From Alphaproteobacteria bacterium (lineage in GTDB: Bacteria > Pseudomonadota > Alphaproteobacteria > UBA8366 > GCA-2717185), in NCBI GenBank assembly GCA_012103325.1, contig WLWY01000001.1, positions 62,001 through 126,000 on the forward strand: DNA of 64,000 bases. Direction: 5' to 3'. Both the position numbers and the translations under genes were made by a program. The notes under the pieces were generated by a model. It had not been told where the DNA came from, made no database searches, and saw nothing but the letters and a program-made list of their open reading frames with translations. Within the stretch, counting starts at the first letter, position 1, and each line of letters opens with the position of its first letter. Below, in pieces: positions 28,143 to 37,979 of this stretch.

Positions 28143-28919
28143 ATGGACCCTCTTAAGCTCATAAACAACAACGGCATCGTCCATATCGTAGGCGCAGGCC
28201 CCGGCGATCCCGACTTACTGACAGTGCGCGCTTTGCGGCTCATCCAGCAAGCGGACGTGATCGTCTATGACCGCCTGATCGGGCCGGAAATACTCGACTA
28301 CGCTCGGCCCGACAGCCGTAAAATTTTCGTCGGCAAAAAGAAGGACGCGCATGCGGTACCACAAACGGGAATCAATGCGCTACTCGTCCGTGAGGCGCAG
28401 CTGGGCCGAACGGTCGTACGGCTGAAAGGCGGCGACCCCTTCATCTTCGGACGCGGCGGCGAGGAACTGGAATATCTCCAGCGGGCGGGTATCCGCACAA
28501 CGGTGGTTCCCGGCATTACGGCCGCCACCGGATGCGCGGCGGCAAGCGGCATTCCGCTCACCCACCGCGACCATGCCGGCGCCGTTACCTTCGTTACCGG
28601 GCATGCCGCGGCCGGCAACGACGGACCGGATTGGACCGCACTCGCGCAGTCCCGGCAGACACTCGTGTTCTACATGGCGGTCAGCACAGCGGGCGTCACG
28701 GCAGACCGCCTTATCAAGAACGGGCTCGATCCCGCAACACCCGCGGCGATTATCGAAAACGGCACGTTGCCCAGCCAAAGAACGGTAACCGGATCGCTGT
28801 CGGAGCTGGAAGCGATGATCCGGAACAACGGCATAACCGGACCGGCGCTCGCCGTTATTGGCTCAGTCGCGGCGCTCGCCGACGCACGCCCCCTCACCCG
28901 CGAAGCGATCGCGGTCTGA
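28143..28919 (+). CDS. cobA: Uroporphyrinogen-III C-methyltransferase (siroheme synthesis)
   Basis: 258 residues with the SUMT motifs: GAGPGDPDLLTVRA near the N-terminus, VIVYDRLIGPEIL, LKGGDPFIFGRGGEE and VVPGITAATGCAA, which form the SAM site. It makes precorrin-2, the precursor of siroheme used by the sulfite reductase encoded two genes downstream. It lacks the CysG dehydrogenase/chelatase domain, so those steps must be encoded elsewhere. First gene of a four-gene operon. Confidence 0.94.
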   Translation: MDPLKLINNNGIVHIVGAGPGDPDLLTVRALRLIQQADVIVYDRLIGPEILDYARPDSRKIFVGKKKDAHAVPQTGINALLVREAQLGRTVVRLKGGDPFIFGRGGEELEYLQRAGIRTTVVPGITAATGCAAASGIPLTHRDHAGAVTFVTGHAAAGNDGPDWTALAQSRQTLVFYMAVSTAGVTADRLIKNGLDPATPAAIIENGTLPSQRTVTGSLSELEAMIRNNGITGPALAVIGSVAALADARPLTREAIAV

Positions 28920-28945
28920 AAAACAAACACACCGTGGAGAATGAC

Positions 28946-29263
28946 ATGACACAGCAAGCCGTGACTGCGAACCTACTTGGCGATGGCCGCGTGGCGTTCC
29001 TGACTTGGGATGGCGACTGGTCCGATAACGTCGCGGACAGCCATATCGCGACCAGCGATGAAGAAAGCGAATGGCTTCTTGAAACCGCGCAACGCGCGGT
29101 GGCAGCGCAAGTCGCTGTCGACCCCTACCTGATCGAGATCGATGCTTCGAGCGGATCGGCTTGGCCGGTGCAGCGGCGCGAGCAAATCCGCGCGGCAGGC
29201 CCGACAGGCACAATCAACACGCTGTCAGATGCTTCAGTCGACGGCCTGAAGCGGGTCGCCTGA
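28946..29263 (+). CDS. DUF2849 protein of the sulfite reductase operon
   Basis: 105 residues. Small acidic protein matching the DUF2849 family by sequence pattern (NLLGDGRVAFL near residue 9, DPYLIEID, RREQIRAAGPT) and by position between cobA and the sulfite reductase gene, its usual place in alphaproteobacteria. Biochemical role unknown. GGAGA precedes the ATG, and the stop is two bases before the reductase ATG, so the two are coupled. Confidence 0.8.
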   Translation: MTQQAVTANLLGDGRVAFLTWDGDWSDNVADSHIATSDEESEWLLETAQRAVAAQVAVDPYLIEIDASSGSAWPVQRREQIRAAGPTGTINTLSDASVDGLKRVA

Positions 29264-29265
29264 CC

Positions 29266-30915
29266 ATGTATCGCTACGATGCCTACGACAGCCAGCTGGT
29301 TGGCGAGCGGGTCGCGCAGTTTCGCGATCAGGTTCAACGGCGGCTCGACGGTGCGCTGAGCGAGGATGAATTCAGGCCGCTGCGGCTGCTCAACGGCCTG
29401 TATCTGCAGCTGCACGCCTACATGCTTCGCGTCGCGATTCCCTACGGCACACTGTCGTCTGAACAAATGCGCATGCTCGCCCACATCGCGCGCCGGTACG
29501 ATAAGGGTTATGGCCACTTCACGACCCGCCAGAATATCCAGTTCAACTGGACGAAACTGGAAGAAGCACCGGATATCCTGACCGATCTAGCAAAGGTCGA
29601 GATGCATGCGATCCAGACCAGCGGCAACACGATCCGCAACACCACCGCCGATCCGTTCGCCGGCGTCGCGGCCGATGAGATCGAGGACCCCCGCATCACT
29701 TGCGAGATCATCCGGCAGTGGTCGACGCTCCACCCGGAGTTCTCGTTCCTGCCGCGCAAGTTCAAAATCGCCGTCACCGGCGCCTACGAAGACAGAGCGG
29801 CCGTGCGGGTACACGATATCGGCCTCGCCATGCAGCGCAATGAAGCAGGCGAGGTGGGGTTCGAAGTAATGGTCGGCGGCGGCCAGGGCCGCACGCCGAT
29901 GATCGCCAAGACTATCCGGGATTTCCTCCCCAAGGACCAATTGCTGTCCTATCTGGAGGCCATCCTGCGGGTCTACAACCTCGCCGGCCGGCGCGACAAC
30001 AAATACAAGGCGCGGATCAAGATCCTGGTCCATGAGTTGGGCACCGAGGTCTTCCGCGATCAGGTCGAAGCGGAGTGGGAACAGCTTCGCGACGCAGGGC
30101 CGAATCTTGATTCTGCAGAAGTGGAACGAATCGCCGCGTTCTTCGATCCACCGTCCTACGAACCGGCCGAGACGAGTGGTTACAACGCAAAACTATTCGA
30201 AGATCACGCATTCTCGGATTGGGCCCGAACGAATGTGGCCCGCCATAAACAAAGCGGTTACGCGATCGTCTCGGTTTCCTTGAAGCCCGAAGGCGAAGCG
30301 CCCGGAGACGCAACGGCCGAGCAGATGGACGCGATGGCCGAATTCGCCGAACGCTACAGCCTCGGCGAGATCCGTGTCACGCATGAGCAGAACCTGGTCC
30401 TGCCGTATGTCCGCCAATCGGACCTGTACGCGCTGTGGCAGGGGCTGCGCACGCAGGGGCTGTCAACGGCAAATATCGGACTGATTAGCGATATCATCGC
30501 CTGCCCCGGCCTCGACTATTGCGGGCTTGCGACGACGCGCTCGATCCCCGTGGCACAGCGGATCAGCCGGCTTTTCGCCAATCTCGACCGGCAACACGAC
30601 ATTGGAGAACTGCGGCTCAAGATATCGGGATGCATTAATGCGTGCGGCCATCATCACGTCGGGCACATCGGTATTCTCGGCGTCGACCGGAAGGGCGAGG
30701 AGTACTACCAGATCACGCTCGGCGGCCGCGCGGACGAAAACGCCGCCATCGGCAAGATCATCGGGCCCGCCTTCTCCAGCGACAATGTCGTGGACGCGAT
30801 CGAAACACTCGTAAACATCTATCTCGAGCAGCGATACGACGGCGAGCGCTTCGTCGACACCTATGAACGCATCGGCCAATCCCCGTTCAAGGAGGCGCTT
30901 TATGACGCTCGTTAA
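29266..30915 (+). CDS. cysI: Siroheme [4Fe-4S] nitrite/sulfite reductase (CysI-type)
   Basis: 549 residues from the ATG at 29266. The siroheme/cluster cysteines are all present: CPGLDYCG and SGCINACGHH. The N-terminal half has FTTRQNIQFNW, the parachute-type siroheme-binding segment. With cobA and DUF934 in the same operon the role is most likely assimilatory reduction of sulfite to sulfide rather than nitrite reduction; sequence alone does not separate the two. The ORF overlaps the next gene by 14 bases. Confidence 0.92.
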   Translation: MYRYDAYDSQLVGERVAQFRDQVQRRLDGALSEDEFRPLRLLNGLYLQLHAYMLRVAIPYGTLSSEQMRMLAHIARRYDKGYGHFTTRQNIQFNWTKLEEAPDILTDLAKVEMHAIQTSGNTIRNTTADPFAGVAADEIEDPRITCEIIRQWSTLHPEFSFLPRKFKIAVTGAYEDRAAVRVHDIGLAMQRNEAGEVGFEVMVGGGQGRTPMIAKTIRDFLPKDQLLSYLEAILRVYNLAGRRDNKYKARIKILVHELGTEVFRDQVEAEWEQLRDAGPNLDSAEVERIAAFFDPPSYEPAETSGYNAKLFEDHAFSDWARTNVARHKQSGYAIVSVSLKPEGEAPGDATAEQMDAMAEFAERYSLGEIRVTHEQNLVLPYVRQSDLYALWQGLRTQGLSTANIGLISDIIACPGLDYCGLATTRSIPVAQRISRLFANLDRQHDIGELRLKISGCINACGHHHVGHIGILGVDRKGEEYYQITLGGRADENAAIGKIIGPAFSSDNVVDAIETLVNIYLEQRYDGERFVDTYERIGQSPFKEALYDAR

Positions 30916-31390
30916 GAATGGTGCGGTCGTCGAAAACGAGTGGGTTACCGTCGATGACGATACGATTGTGCCCATAGATCAACCGGCAATCGTCTCCGCC
31001 AATCGTTGGCGGAACGAAAAAGAGCGCTTGCGGCAACGCAACGTCCCCATCGGCCTGCGTCTATCGAGCGACGCAGTCGTCGATGACATCGCCGATGCTC
31101 TGGACACCATCGAATTGATCGCCCTGGAATTCCCGGCTTTTACGGACGGGCGATCTTACTCAACCGCGCGGCTATTGCGTGAACGATTTGGATTCGAAGG
31201 AGAAATCCGCGCCGTTGGGCAAATCCTGCGAGATCAGGCGCAGTTCATGCTGCGCTGTGGTTTCGATGCGTTCGAACTGGCACCGGGCGCCAATGTCGAT
31301 GAGTGGATCGACGGTCTTTCGGAGATCGCCATCCATTACCAACCGGCCGCCGACACACGCACATCCACCGCGGTGTTACGTCACCGGTAA
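30902..31390 (+). CDS. DUF934 family protein of the sulfite reductase operon
   Basis: 162 residues, start ATG at 30902 preceded by AAGGAGG inside the cysI end. DUF934 features include the central ALEFPAFTDGRSYSTARLLRERFG and the later FMLRCGFDAFEL. The family almost always accompanies sulfite reductase and cysH in alphaproteobacteria and is thought to aid sulfate assimilation; mechanism unknown. The operon stops here: cysH, which normally follows, is absent. It overlaps the convergent J-domain gene by ten bases. Confidence 0.88.
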   Translation: MTLVKNGAVVENEWVTVDDDTIVPIDQPAIVSANRWRNEKERLRQRNVPIGLRLSSDAVVDDIADALDTIELIALEFPAFTDGRSYSTARLLRERFGFEGEIRAVGQILRDQAQFMLRCGFDAFELAPGANVDEWIDGLSEIAIHYQPAADTRTSTAVLRHR

Positions 31391-32028
31391 ATCCCCAGCG
31401 CACGCAACTTCGCCATCGCCTGATTGAGCTGGCTCATGCGGCGCGTGTCGCCATAGGCGCTGTCGGGGTGATGGATCGATGCCAGCATTCGGAAGCGCGA
31501 CTTCACGAGGTCCGGCCCAAGCTTGGCGTTCAGCGGAAACCCCAGCACATACATGGCGTCGCCGCGTGTCTTCACACCTTGCGGCAACGGCTTGAAGGAC
31601 AACGCGCCGACGATCCCTCGTAAGCGGTCGACTTCCTTCTCCACTTCACCGAGTTTTTCTTCCGCATCCGGCGTCCCGTTCAACTCGACTCGAATGTTAC
31701 GCTCCCCGGCGGCCATCGCCAGCGCAAGGTTCAAGGCCTTGCGGAGTTCCTTGACACTATGCCCGTGCGGCAACCGGACCTGTAGACGGGGTTTGCGACG
31801 CCATGGTTTGCCCGCGCTGGGACCGGACTTCAAAACGACCGTCTCCCGGTCATCGGCCGCCGGTTCACCCGGATCGTCCATGCCTTCTATGGCGCCGGGC
31901 GGGACGACCAGCATTACAGACCGCGCCAAATCACCGACATTGACGCCGCGCTGTGCCGCAAGCGATTGAACATGGTCGCGGAATTCGCTCGCACAAGGTA
32001 TGGCGTAAGACTTTTTTGAAGCGGGCAT
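31381..32028 (-). CDS. Protein with a C-terminal J-like (DnaJ) domain
   Basis: 215 residues. The N-terminal two thirds are not recognised beyond a basic, proline-containing linker; a short coiled-coil-like region (EEKLGEVEKEVDRLRGIV) lies at about 123-140. The last 50 residues read SRFRMLASIHHPDSAYGD followed by a helix with QLNQAMAKL, which is the helix II / HPD loop / helix III pattern of a J domain that stimulates DnaK ATPase. The remainder of DnaJ is absent. Homologous proteins are widespread but uncharacterised in alphaproteobacteria. Confidence 0.7.
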   Translation of the reverse strand: MPASKKSYAIPCASEFRDHVQSLAAQRGVNVGDLARSVMLVVPPGAIEGMDDPGEPAADDRETVVLKSGPSAGKPWRRKPRLQVRLPHGHSVKELRKALNLALAMAAGERNIRVELNGTPDAEEKLGEVEKEVDRLRGIVGALSFKPLPQGVKTRGDAMYVLGFPLNAKLGPDLVKSRFRMLASIHHPDSAYGDTRRMSQLNQAMAKLRALGIYR

Positions 32029-32126
32029 GGCTATGGGCTTATTGAAAGATCGCTCGCAGACTCGCTGAGTCGCGCGACTCCGTCAACTTCTATCGTAGTT
32101 AAAATTTACTTAATTGCGCGCCAACG

Positions 32127-34529
32127 TCAGCCGCGAAGAACGCCGCCGGTTTGTTTTTCCACATTCGCAACGATTTTCACCGCAATCGCGTCAATTTCGG
32201 CATCGGTCATCGTCGCCTGCAACGGCCGCAACGTTACCGCGAGCGCGACCGATTTCTTGTCCTCACCGATCGATTTTCCCATGAACACGTCAAAGACGCT
32301 GACATCGGCGACGAGTTTCTTGTCCGCATTCCGAATAGCGCCAATCAGTTTCGCCGCCGGAACGTCCTGATCGACGACAAAGGCAAAGTCGCGATTGACG
32401 GGCTGGAACGTGGACACCTTGAGCAACGGGCGGGCCTTGGCCGGTTTGCCTTTTGGCTGCGGAATAACGTCGAGAAACACCTCAAACGCAGCGATCGGTC
32501 CCTTCACGTCCAGCGCATTCAGAACCTTGGGGTGGATTTCCCCGAACCAGGCCAGCACTGTCGGCCCCAGACGCAGCGCACCAGAGCGGCCCGGATGATA
32601 CCAGCCGGGCGCATCCGCAGTTGCCTGCGCCTTGTCCACGGGAGCACCGCAAGCGCCGAGTACGGCCAGCGCATCGGCCTTCGCATCGAACACATCGCCA
32701 GCACGAGGCGGCGCAGACCAGTGACGCGGACCGCTCATGCCGGCGCGGACACCGGCGGCAACCGTCCGTTGCCCCTTCGCATCGTCGCTTTGCCACGCCG
32801 CACCCACTTCGAACAGGGCCGCATCGCCATTCCCCCGATCCGCGTTGCGGCCGGCCGCCGCGATCAAGTTCGGCAGAATCGAGGGCCGCATGACGTCGAG
32901 GTCGGCGCTAATGGGATTGGCGAGGCGCAATGTCTCTTCACCGCCGTCGAACAATTGGGCCTCCGTATCGCGCATGAAGGACCACGTCACCGCCTCCAGC
33001 ATGCCGCGTCCCGCCAGCACCTTCTTCGCAAATGCGACCCGGCGTTGCGGCAGCGATATCGCAGGGCGAGACAGCGGCGTTTCCCGCTCCAGCGGCACGG
33101 CCGGAATTTTATCGAACCCCTGGACCCGCAGCACTTCCTCGACGAGGCAGGCCTCGCTTTCCACATCGGGCCGCCAGCTCGGAATCAGGGCTTCGATTTT
33201 GTCTCCCTGCTTCTGCGTCTTAAAGCCAAGCCCTTCGAGGATCCGCCGCGCTTCCTCCGAGGGAACGGCGACTCCACCCAGCGTTTCGACGCGGTTGGGA
33301 TCAAACAGGATCGGTGCCCGAGGCGCCGGTATCTCGCCCGCAACAGTTACGGCACTGACTTCGCCACCACAGAGCTCTTGAATAAGCTTCGCCGCCACGT
33401 CGGCACCCCAAAGCGCAGATTCCGCATCGAGACCGCGTTCGAAGCGATAACGGGCATCCGACTCAATCGCGAGTTTCCGGCCTGTCGCCGCCGTCCGCAC
33501 CGGATCGAACAATGCGGCTTCCATAAACACATTTGTCGTCTCTTCGGTGCAGCCGGTGACCTCACCGCCCATGACGCCGCCAATCGCCTGCGGCCCTTTG
33601 GCATCGCCGATCACGACCATCGTATCGTCGAGCGTATAGCTGCGACCGTCCAGCGCTTCGATCTCTTCGTCGTTCTTCGCGAAGCGCATTGTCAACGCGT
33701 CGCCGGACAGCTTATCCATGTCGAAGACGTGCAGCGGGCGGCACAGGTCGAACGTCACATAGTTGGTGATATCGACCAGCGCCGAAATCGGCCGCAACCC
33801 GATCGCGCGCAGCCGGTCCTGCAGCCATTCCGGGCTGGGCCCGTTCTTGACACCCCGGAACGCGCGGCCGACCACCATCGGACACGCCTTGCCCTCGTCG
33901 CCCAGGTCGCGCTTCCAAACGATGGGGCTGTCGAAGCTCCCCTTGACTTCTTCATAAGGCCATGGCTTGAGCGTCCCAACGCCGGCGGCAGCCAAATCGC
34001 GCGCGATGCCGCGCACGCCGGCGCAATCCGACCGGTCCGGCGTGAGCGCGATTTCGATCACCGGATCGTCGAGTCCCATATAGGACACATAGCTTTCGCC
34101 AACCGGCGCATCGGCCGGCAGATCGATGATGCCGTCATGATCGTCCGACAGGCCCATCTCGCGCTCCGAACACAGCATACCGCTGGAATCCACGCCGCGA
34201 ATTTTCGCTTCCTTCAAATCGAGGCCGGTTCCAGGGATGTGCGTTCCCGACGGGGCGAAGACACCTTTCATGCCGGCCCGCGCGTTCGGCGCCCCGCACA
34301 CGACTTGAATCTTGGTACCGCCGGTATCGACAACGCAAACTCGTAACCGGTCGGCATCTGGATGCGGTTCGCAGGACACGACCTCACCGACGACGAACGA
34401 TTCATAATCGGCCGCCCTGTCGTGCAGCTCCTCGAGCTCCAGTCCCAGCGAGGTCAGCCGGTCTGTGATCTCGTCGAGCGGCGCGTCTGTATCGAGATGA
34501 TCCTTCAGCCAGCCCAGGGTGAACTTCAT
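32127..34529 (-). CDS. pheT: Phenylalanyl-tRNA synthetase beta subunit
   Basis: 800 residues, the usual bacterial length. Domain order is N-terminal [12 protein letters not shown], tRNA-binding EMAP-like domain ([21 protein letters not shown]), B3/B4 editing domain with [14 protein letters not shown], the B5 domain and a C-terminal ferredoxin-like anticodon-binding domain ([14 protein letters not shown]). Overlaps pheS by four bases. Confidence 0.98.
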   Translation of the reverse strand: MKFTLGWLKDHLDTDAPLDEITDRLTSLGLELEELHDRAADYESFVVGEVVSCEPHPDADRLRVCVVDTGGTKIQVVCGAPNARAGMKGVFAPSGTHIPGTGLDLKEAKIRGVDSSGMLCSEREMGLSDDHDGIIDLPADAPVGESYVSYMGLDDPVIEIALTPDRSDCAGVRGIARDLAAAGVGTLKPWPYEEVKGSFDSPIVWKRDLGDEGKACPMVVGRAFRGVKNGPSPEWLQDRLRAIGLRPISALVDITNYVTFDLCRPLHVFDMDKLSGDALTMRFAKNDEEIEALDGRSYTLDDTMVVIGDAKGPQAIGGVMGGEVTGCTEETTNVFMEAALFDPVRTAATGRKLAIESDARYRFERGLDAESALWGADVAAKLIQELCGGEVSAVTVAGEIPAPRAPILFDPNRVETLGGVAVPSEEARRILEGLGFKTQKQGDKIEALIPSWRPDVESEACLVEEVLRVQGFDKIPAVPLERETPLSRPAISLPQRRVAFAKKVLAGRGMLEAVTWSFMRDTEAQLFDGGEETLRLANPISADLDVMRPSILPNLIAAAGRNADRGNGDAALFEVGAAWQSDDAKGQRTVAAGVRAGMSGPRHWSAPPRAGDVFDAKADALAVLGACGAPVDKAQATADAPGWYHPGRSGALRLGPTVLAWFGEIHPKVLNALDVKGPIAAFEVFLDVIPQPKGKPAKARPLLKVSTFQPVNRDFAFVVDQDVPAAKLIGAIRNADKKLVADVSVFDVFMGKSIGEDKKSVALAVTLRPLQATMTDAEIDAIAVKIVANVEKQTGGVLRG

Positions 34530-35602
34530 GGGGTCAGCCCCCGAAGCAGGGTTGGCACTTCCAGCGGCACGAACCCGTAATGGCGCAGCCAGCGCAGATC
34601 GGCGTCGAAGAAGGTGCGCAGATCGGGAATGCCGTATTTCAGCATCGCGATGCGCTCGATCCCCATGCCGAAGGCGAAGCCTTGATATTTATCCGGATCG
34701 ATCCCGCAGGCCGCAAGGACTTTCGGGTGCACCATGCCGCAGCCGAGGATTTCCAGCCAGTCGTCGCCTTCTCCGATCTTCAACTCACCACCCTTGCGGC
34801 TGCAGCCTATGTCGACTTCCGCCGACGGTTCGGTGAAAGGGAAGTAGCTCGGCCGGAACCGCACCGGGACGTCGTCCACTTCGAAATAGGCGCGGCAGAA
34901 TTCAATCAGGCAGCCCTTCAGGTGCCCCATATGCGTCGTTTCGTCGACGATCAGCCCTTCGACCTGATGGAACATCGGCGTATGCGTCATGTCGGAGTCG
35001 CAGCGATAGGTACGGCCCGGGGCGATGATGCGCAGCGGCGGCGGCGTCTCCTGCATGGTGCGGATCTGCACCGGCGAGGTATGGGTCCGCAGTACCAGCC
35101 GCTCCCCGTCCGGCTTCTCCGGCAGATAGAACGTGTCGTGCATTTGCCGCGCCGGGTGCTCGGGCGGGATGTTCAGCGCGGTGAAATTGTGGAAATCGTC
35201 CTCGATATCCGGACCTTCGGCGACCGAAAACCCCATCTCGCCAAAGATTGCAATGATCTCGTCGAAAGTCTGGCTGATCGGATGTAAACGTCCTTCGCTC
35301 TCGGGCCGGGCCGGGAGAGTGATATCGACCCGATCGGCGGCCAGTTCCGCATCCAAAGCTGCTTCGGCCAGCCCACTATGGCGCGCGTCAATCGCATCCG
35401 AGACAGCGGTCTTAACGGCATTCAGCGCTTGTCCCGCTTCACGGCGTTGCTCGGGATCGAGCGCGCCCAACCCCTTCATCATCTCCGTGACGCGGCCCTT
35501 CCGGCCAAGCTCGGACACACGGATCGAGTCGAGCGCATCGAGACTGTCCGCCGCCGCAACCGACGCCAGCAGTTCTTCCCGCAGTTGGTCGAGGTTTTCC
35601 AT
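34526..35602 (-). CDS. pheS: Phenylalanyl-tRNA synthetase alpha subunit
   Basis: 358 residues from the ATG at 35602; an upstream in-frame extension to 35653 runs into rplT and lacks homology. Class II motifs are clear: [38 protein letters not shown] and [13 protein letters not shown]. It forms the alpha2beta2 enzyme with PheT. It follows rplT after 19 bases in the standard rpmI-rplT-pheS-pheT order. Confidence 0.98.
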   Translation of the reverse strand: MENLDQLREELLASVAAADSLDALDSIRVSELGRKGRVTEMMKGLGALDPEQRREAGQALNAVKTAVSDAIDARHSGLAEAALDAELAADRVDITLPARPESEGRLHPISQTFDEIIAIFGEMGFSVAEGPDIEDDFHNFTALNIPPEHPARQMHDTFYLPEKPDGERLVLRTHTSPVQIRTMQETPPPLRIIAPGRTYRCDSDMTHTPMFHQVEGLIVDETTHMGHLKGCLIEFCRAYFEVDDVPVRFRPSYFPFTEPSAEVDIGCSRKGGELKIGEGDDWLEILGCGMVHPKVLAACGIDPDKYQGFAFGMGIERIAMLKYGIPDLRTFFDADLRWLRHYGFVPLEVPTLLRGLTP

Positions 35603-35621
35603 CGCCAAACCGGCCAGGCCG

Positions 35622-35981
35622 TTACTTGGCGAGCGCTGCCTGCGCCTGCTCAACCAATGACTGGAAAGCGCCCGGCTCGCGAATGGCGAGATCCGACAGC
35701 ACTTTTCGGTCGAGGTCGATGCCGGCGATCTTCAACCCGTTGATAAATTTCGCATAGGGCAGCCCATGCTGACGGGAGGCGGCATTGATGCGCTGAATCC
35801 ACAACCGGCGAAAATCACGCTTGCGCGTGCGCCGGTCGCGGTAGGCGTATTGCAGGTCCTTTTCGACCCGCTGTATTGCCGCGCGAAAAGTGTTTTTAGA
35901 CCGGCCGCGCGATCCCTTGGCGGCCTTGATGACTTTGCGGTGACGAGCATGTGTCGTCACGCCGCGTTTTACCCGAGACAT
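35622..35981 (-). CDS. rplT: 50S ribosomal protein L20
   Basis: 119 residues with the highly conserved start [17 protein letters not shown] and the RNA-binding region [17 protein letters not shown]20 is an early 23S-binding assembly protein and, in many bacteria, represses its own operon by binding the leader. It starts 17 bases after rpmI. Confidence 0.99.
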   Translation of the reverse strand: MSRVKRGVTTHARHRKVIKAAKGSRGRSKNTFRAAIQRVEKDLQYAYRDRRTRKRDFRRLWIQRINAASRQHGLPYAKFINGLKIAGIDLDRKVLSDLAIREPGAFQSLVEQAQAALAK

Positions 35982-35998
35982 ATCGTGGCTCCGTTATG

Positions 35999-36199
35999 CT
36001 AACTGTTTGGCAAATAGTATTTTTTGACGATCTTGGCATCCGCATCGGACATGATCTGCGTCCCGCGGTTGGTGCGCTTCATCTTCTGCGAGCGCCGCCG
36101 CAACATGTGCGACAGTCCCGCGCTGTTGAACCGTACCTTGCCTTTGCCAGTCAAACGGAACCGCTTCTTGGCACTGGATTTTGTCTTCATTTTGGGCAT
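35999..36199 (-). CDS. rpmI: 50S ribosomal protein L35
   Basis: 66 residues beginning [15 protein letters not shown] and ending in the YYLPNS tail region; standard length. It is the first gene of this block. In most bacteria infC lies directly upstream, but here infC is some 14 kb away, so rpmI must have its own promoter in the 248 bases before it. Confidence 0.98.
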   Translation of the reverse strand: MPKMKTKSSAKKRFRLTGKGKVRFNSAGLSHMLRRRSQKMKRTNRGTQIMSDADAKIVKKYYLPNS

Positions 36200-36447
36200 T
36201 TCGATTTCCTCGTTACCGTTTCATGCACGCTATGGCGCATATCTTTGTTCGGACGTCAGGGCATACCCAGGGCCTCAGCCGTCCTTCTTAGCGCGCGCCT
36301 TATAACGCCGGAAGACCCACGATGCAAGGCCTGGCGCCCGATCAACTTTCCGCGAAAAGGGTACGTTTCGGCCTGCCCATACCCTAAATAGTCCCCCGAG
36401 CGGCGTGTTCGAATACCCACCCCCTGCCTTCGTTCGGAGCGACAGCC

Positions 36448-37092
36448 ATGCCCCACCGATCCTTCCGTCTCGCGTTCGTCCTCGGATTGCTGTTGTCAGC
36501 TCTGTCCGCGACGGCCTTCGCACAGGCGGGAACTAGCGAAAAAGACCTGAAAACTGCCATTTTCGCCGGCGGATGCTTCTGGTGCGTGGAATCGGACTTC
36601 GACAATGTGCCCGGCGTCGTGCGCACCATATCCGGCTATACGGGGGGCATCACGCCGAATCCGACCTACAAACAAGTGTCTGCCGACAATACGGGCCATC
36701 GCGAAGCCGTGCAGATCACCTACGACCCGAAAAAAGTCTCTTGCGCGGCTCTCGTCGATATCCTGTTTCACAGCGTCGACCCGACCGACGGCGGCGGTCA
36801 ATTCTGCGACCGGGGCGAAAGTTACAAGACAGCGATCTTCGCAACCTCCGCGGAACAGAAGCGCATCGCACAAGAAACGAAGCATACGCTTCAGGAGTCG
36901 AAGATCCTAAAAGATCCGATCGTCACGACGATAGAAGATGCCGGCCCCTTCTTCCCGGCTGAGGATTATCACCAGGACTATTACAAAAAGAATCCCGTCC
37001 GCTACCGCTTCTACCGACACCGCTGCGGCCGCGACGGGCGCGTCGAAGCGCTATGGGGCAAGGACGCCCATCGGGGGATTGCCAAACATTAG
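36448..37092 (+). CDS. msrA: Secreted peptide-methionine (S)-S-oxide reductase
   Basis: 214 residues. A signal peptide (cleavage after about AFAQA, residue 27) precedes the MsrA domain with catalytic GGCFWC (41-46, Cys43) and the downstream motifs GYTGG, GHREAVQITYDP and DYHQDYY. It repairs methionine sulfoxide; the signal predicts a periplasmic role, unlike the usual cytoplasmic MsrA. A C-terminal Cys (RHRCGR) may be a resolving residue. No fused MsrB domain. Confidence 0.93.
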   Translation: MPHRSFRLAFVLGLLLSALSATAFAQAGTSEKDLKTAIFAGGCFWCVESDFDNVPGVVRTISGYTGGITPNPTYKQVSADNTGHREAVQITYDPKKVSCAALVDILFHSVDPTDGGGQFCDRGESYKTAIFATSAEQKRIAQETKHTLQESKILKDPIVTTIEDAGPFFPAEDYHQDYYKKNPVRYRFYRHRCGRDGRVEALWGKDAHRGIAKH

Positions 37093-37116
37093 GCGAAACA
37101 GGCCCACCCTCGGTAG

Positions 37117-37908
37117 TCAGGCGAGCCAGCGTTTGCGGCGGCGGTAGTGCTTCACGTCGCGGAAGCTTTTGCGGTCCTCGCCGGACATGCCTAGATAGAA
37201 TTCCTTGATGTCGGCATTGTCGCGCAACTGGGACGCCTGTCCTTCGAGCACGATGGCGCCATTCTCCATGACATAACCGGCATCGGCGATTTCCAGCGCC
37301 AGTTTGGCGTTCTGCTCGACGAGCAGAAACGACACATTCTGCTCATCACGCAGCCGCTGGATCCTGCCGAAGATCTCCTGCACGATCATCGGCGCAAGGC
37401 CGAGCGACGGCTCGTCCAGCAACACGTAGTTCGGCTCTGACATCAGGGCCCGTCCGACGGCCAGCATCTGCTGCTCACCGCCGGACAGATAACCGGCCTG
37501 AATATCGCGTCGTTCGGAGAGTCTTGGGAAATACTCGTAGACGAGTTCCATATTCTGTTTGAGCTTGGCTGCAGACGGTAGAATATGACCTCCGGCGATG
37601 AGGTTCTCTTCAGCGGTTAGATGCTCGAAAACCCGGCGCCCTTCGAACACCTGGACGATGCCGTTCCGGACGATCTGGTGCGGCAACATTCGGTCGATCC
37701 GCTCACCGTTGAATTCGATTGAGCCTCGCGACACGTCACCACGCTCGGGACGCAACAGTCCCGAAATCGCCTTCAGCATCGTCGTCTTGCCGGCGCCATT
37801 CGCGCCAAGGACGGTGGTGATTGCCCCCTCCGGCGCCTCAATCGAGACGCCGCGCAGCACCAGAATGACGTTGTCGTAAATGACTTCGATATTGTTGAGC
37901 TGCAGCAC
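37117..37908 (-). CDS. LivF-type ABC transporter ATP-binding protein
   Basis: 263 residues from a GTG start. Walker A GANGAGKTT, signature YLSGGEQQMLAVGRA and Walker B NYVLLDEPSLGL. Beyond the normal LivF end (EFYLG) there is a basic tail DVKHYRRRKRW seen in transporters of this kind that travel with an acyl-CoA ligase. It is the last gene of a livG-ligase-livH-livM-livK-livF cluster and is separated from the binding-protein gene by a hairpin. Confidence 0.92.
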   Translation of the reverse strand: MLQLNNIEVIYDNVILVLRGVSIEAPEGAITTVLGANGAGKTTMLKAISGLLRPERGDVSRGSIEFNGERIDRMLPHQIVRNGIVQVFEGRRVFEHLTAEENLIAGGHILPSAAKLKQNMELVYEYFPRLSERRDIQAGYLSGGEQQMLAVGRALMSEPNYVLLDEPSLGLAPMIVQEIFGRIQRLRDEQNVSFLLVEQNAKLALEIADAGYVMENGAIVLEGQASQLRDNADIKEFYLGMSGEDRKSFRDVKHYRRRKRWLA

Positions 37909-37942
37909 GATCCGCTCTCACACTTGTAAAAATTAAGAAAGC

Positions 37943-37971
37943 CGGACCGGCCCCGACTCAGGACCGGTCCG
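37943..37971 (-). terminator. Hairpin between the binding-protein gene and the livF-type gene
   Basis: On the - strand CGGACCGG pairs with CCGGTCCG around a 13-base loop, eight bases after the binding-protein stop codon, followed by GCTTTCTTAATTTTTAC. It looks like a leaky intrinsic terminator or mRNA-stabilising hairpin that lets the binding protein be made in excess of the ATPase. Bases were paired by eye. Confidence 0.6.
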
Positions 37972-37979
37972 ATAAAATG

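Noticed and set aside
32067-32080. 14-bp palindrome GAGTCGCGCGACTC
   Set aside because: Perfect, but short and GC-rich, with no adjacent T-tract or clear promoter elements; not listed as a site.
32151-34346. 731-codon open frame on the + strand
   Set aside because: Shadow of pheT; no start signal or homology.
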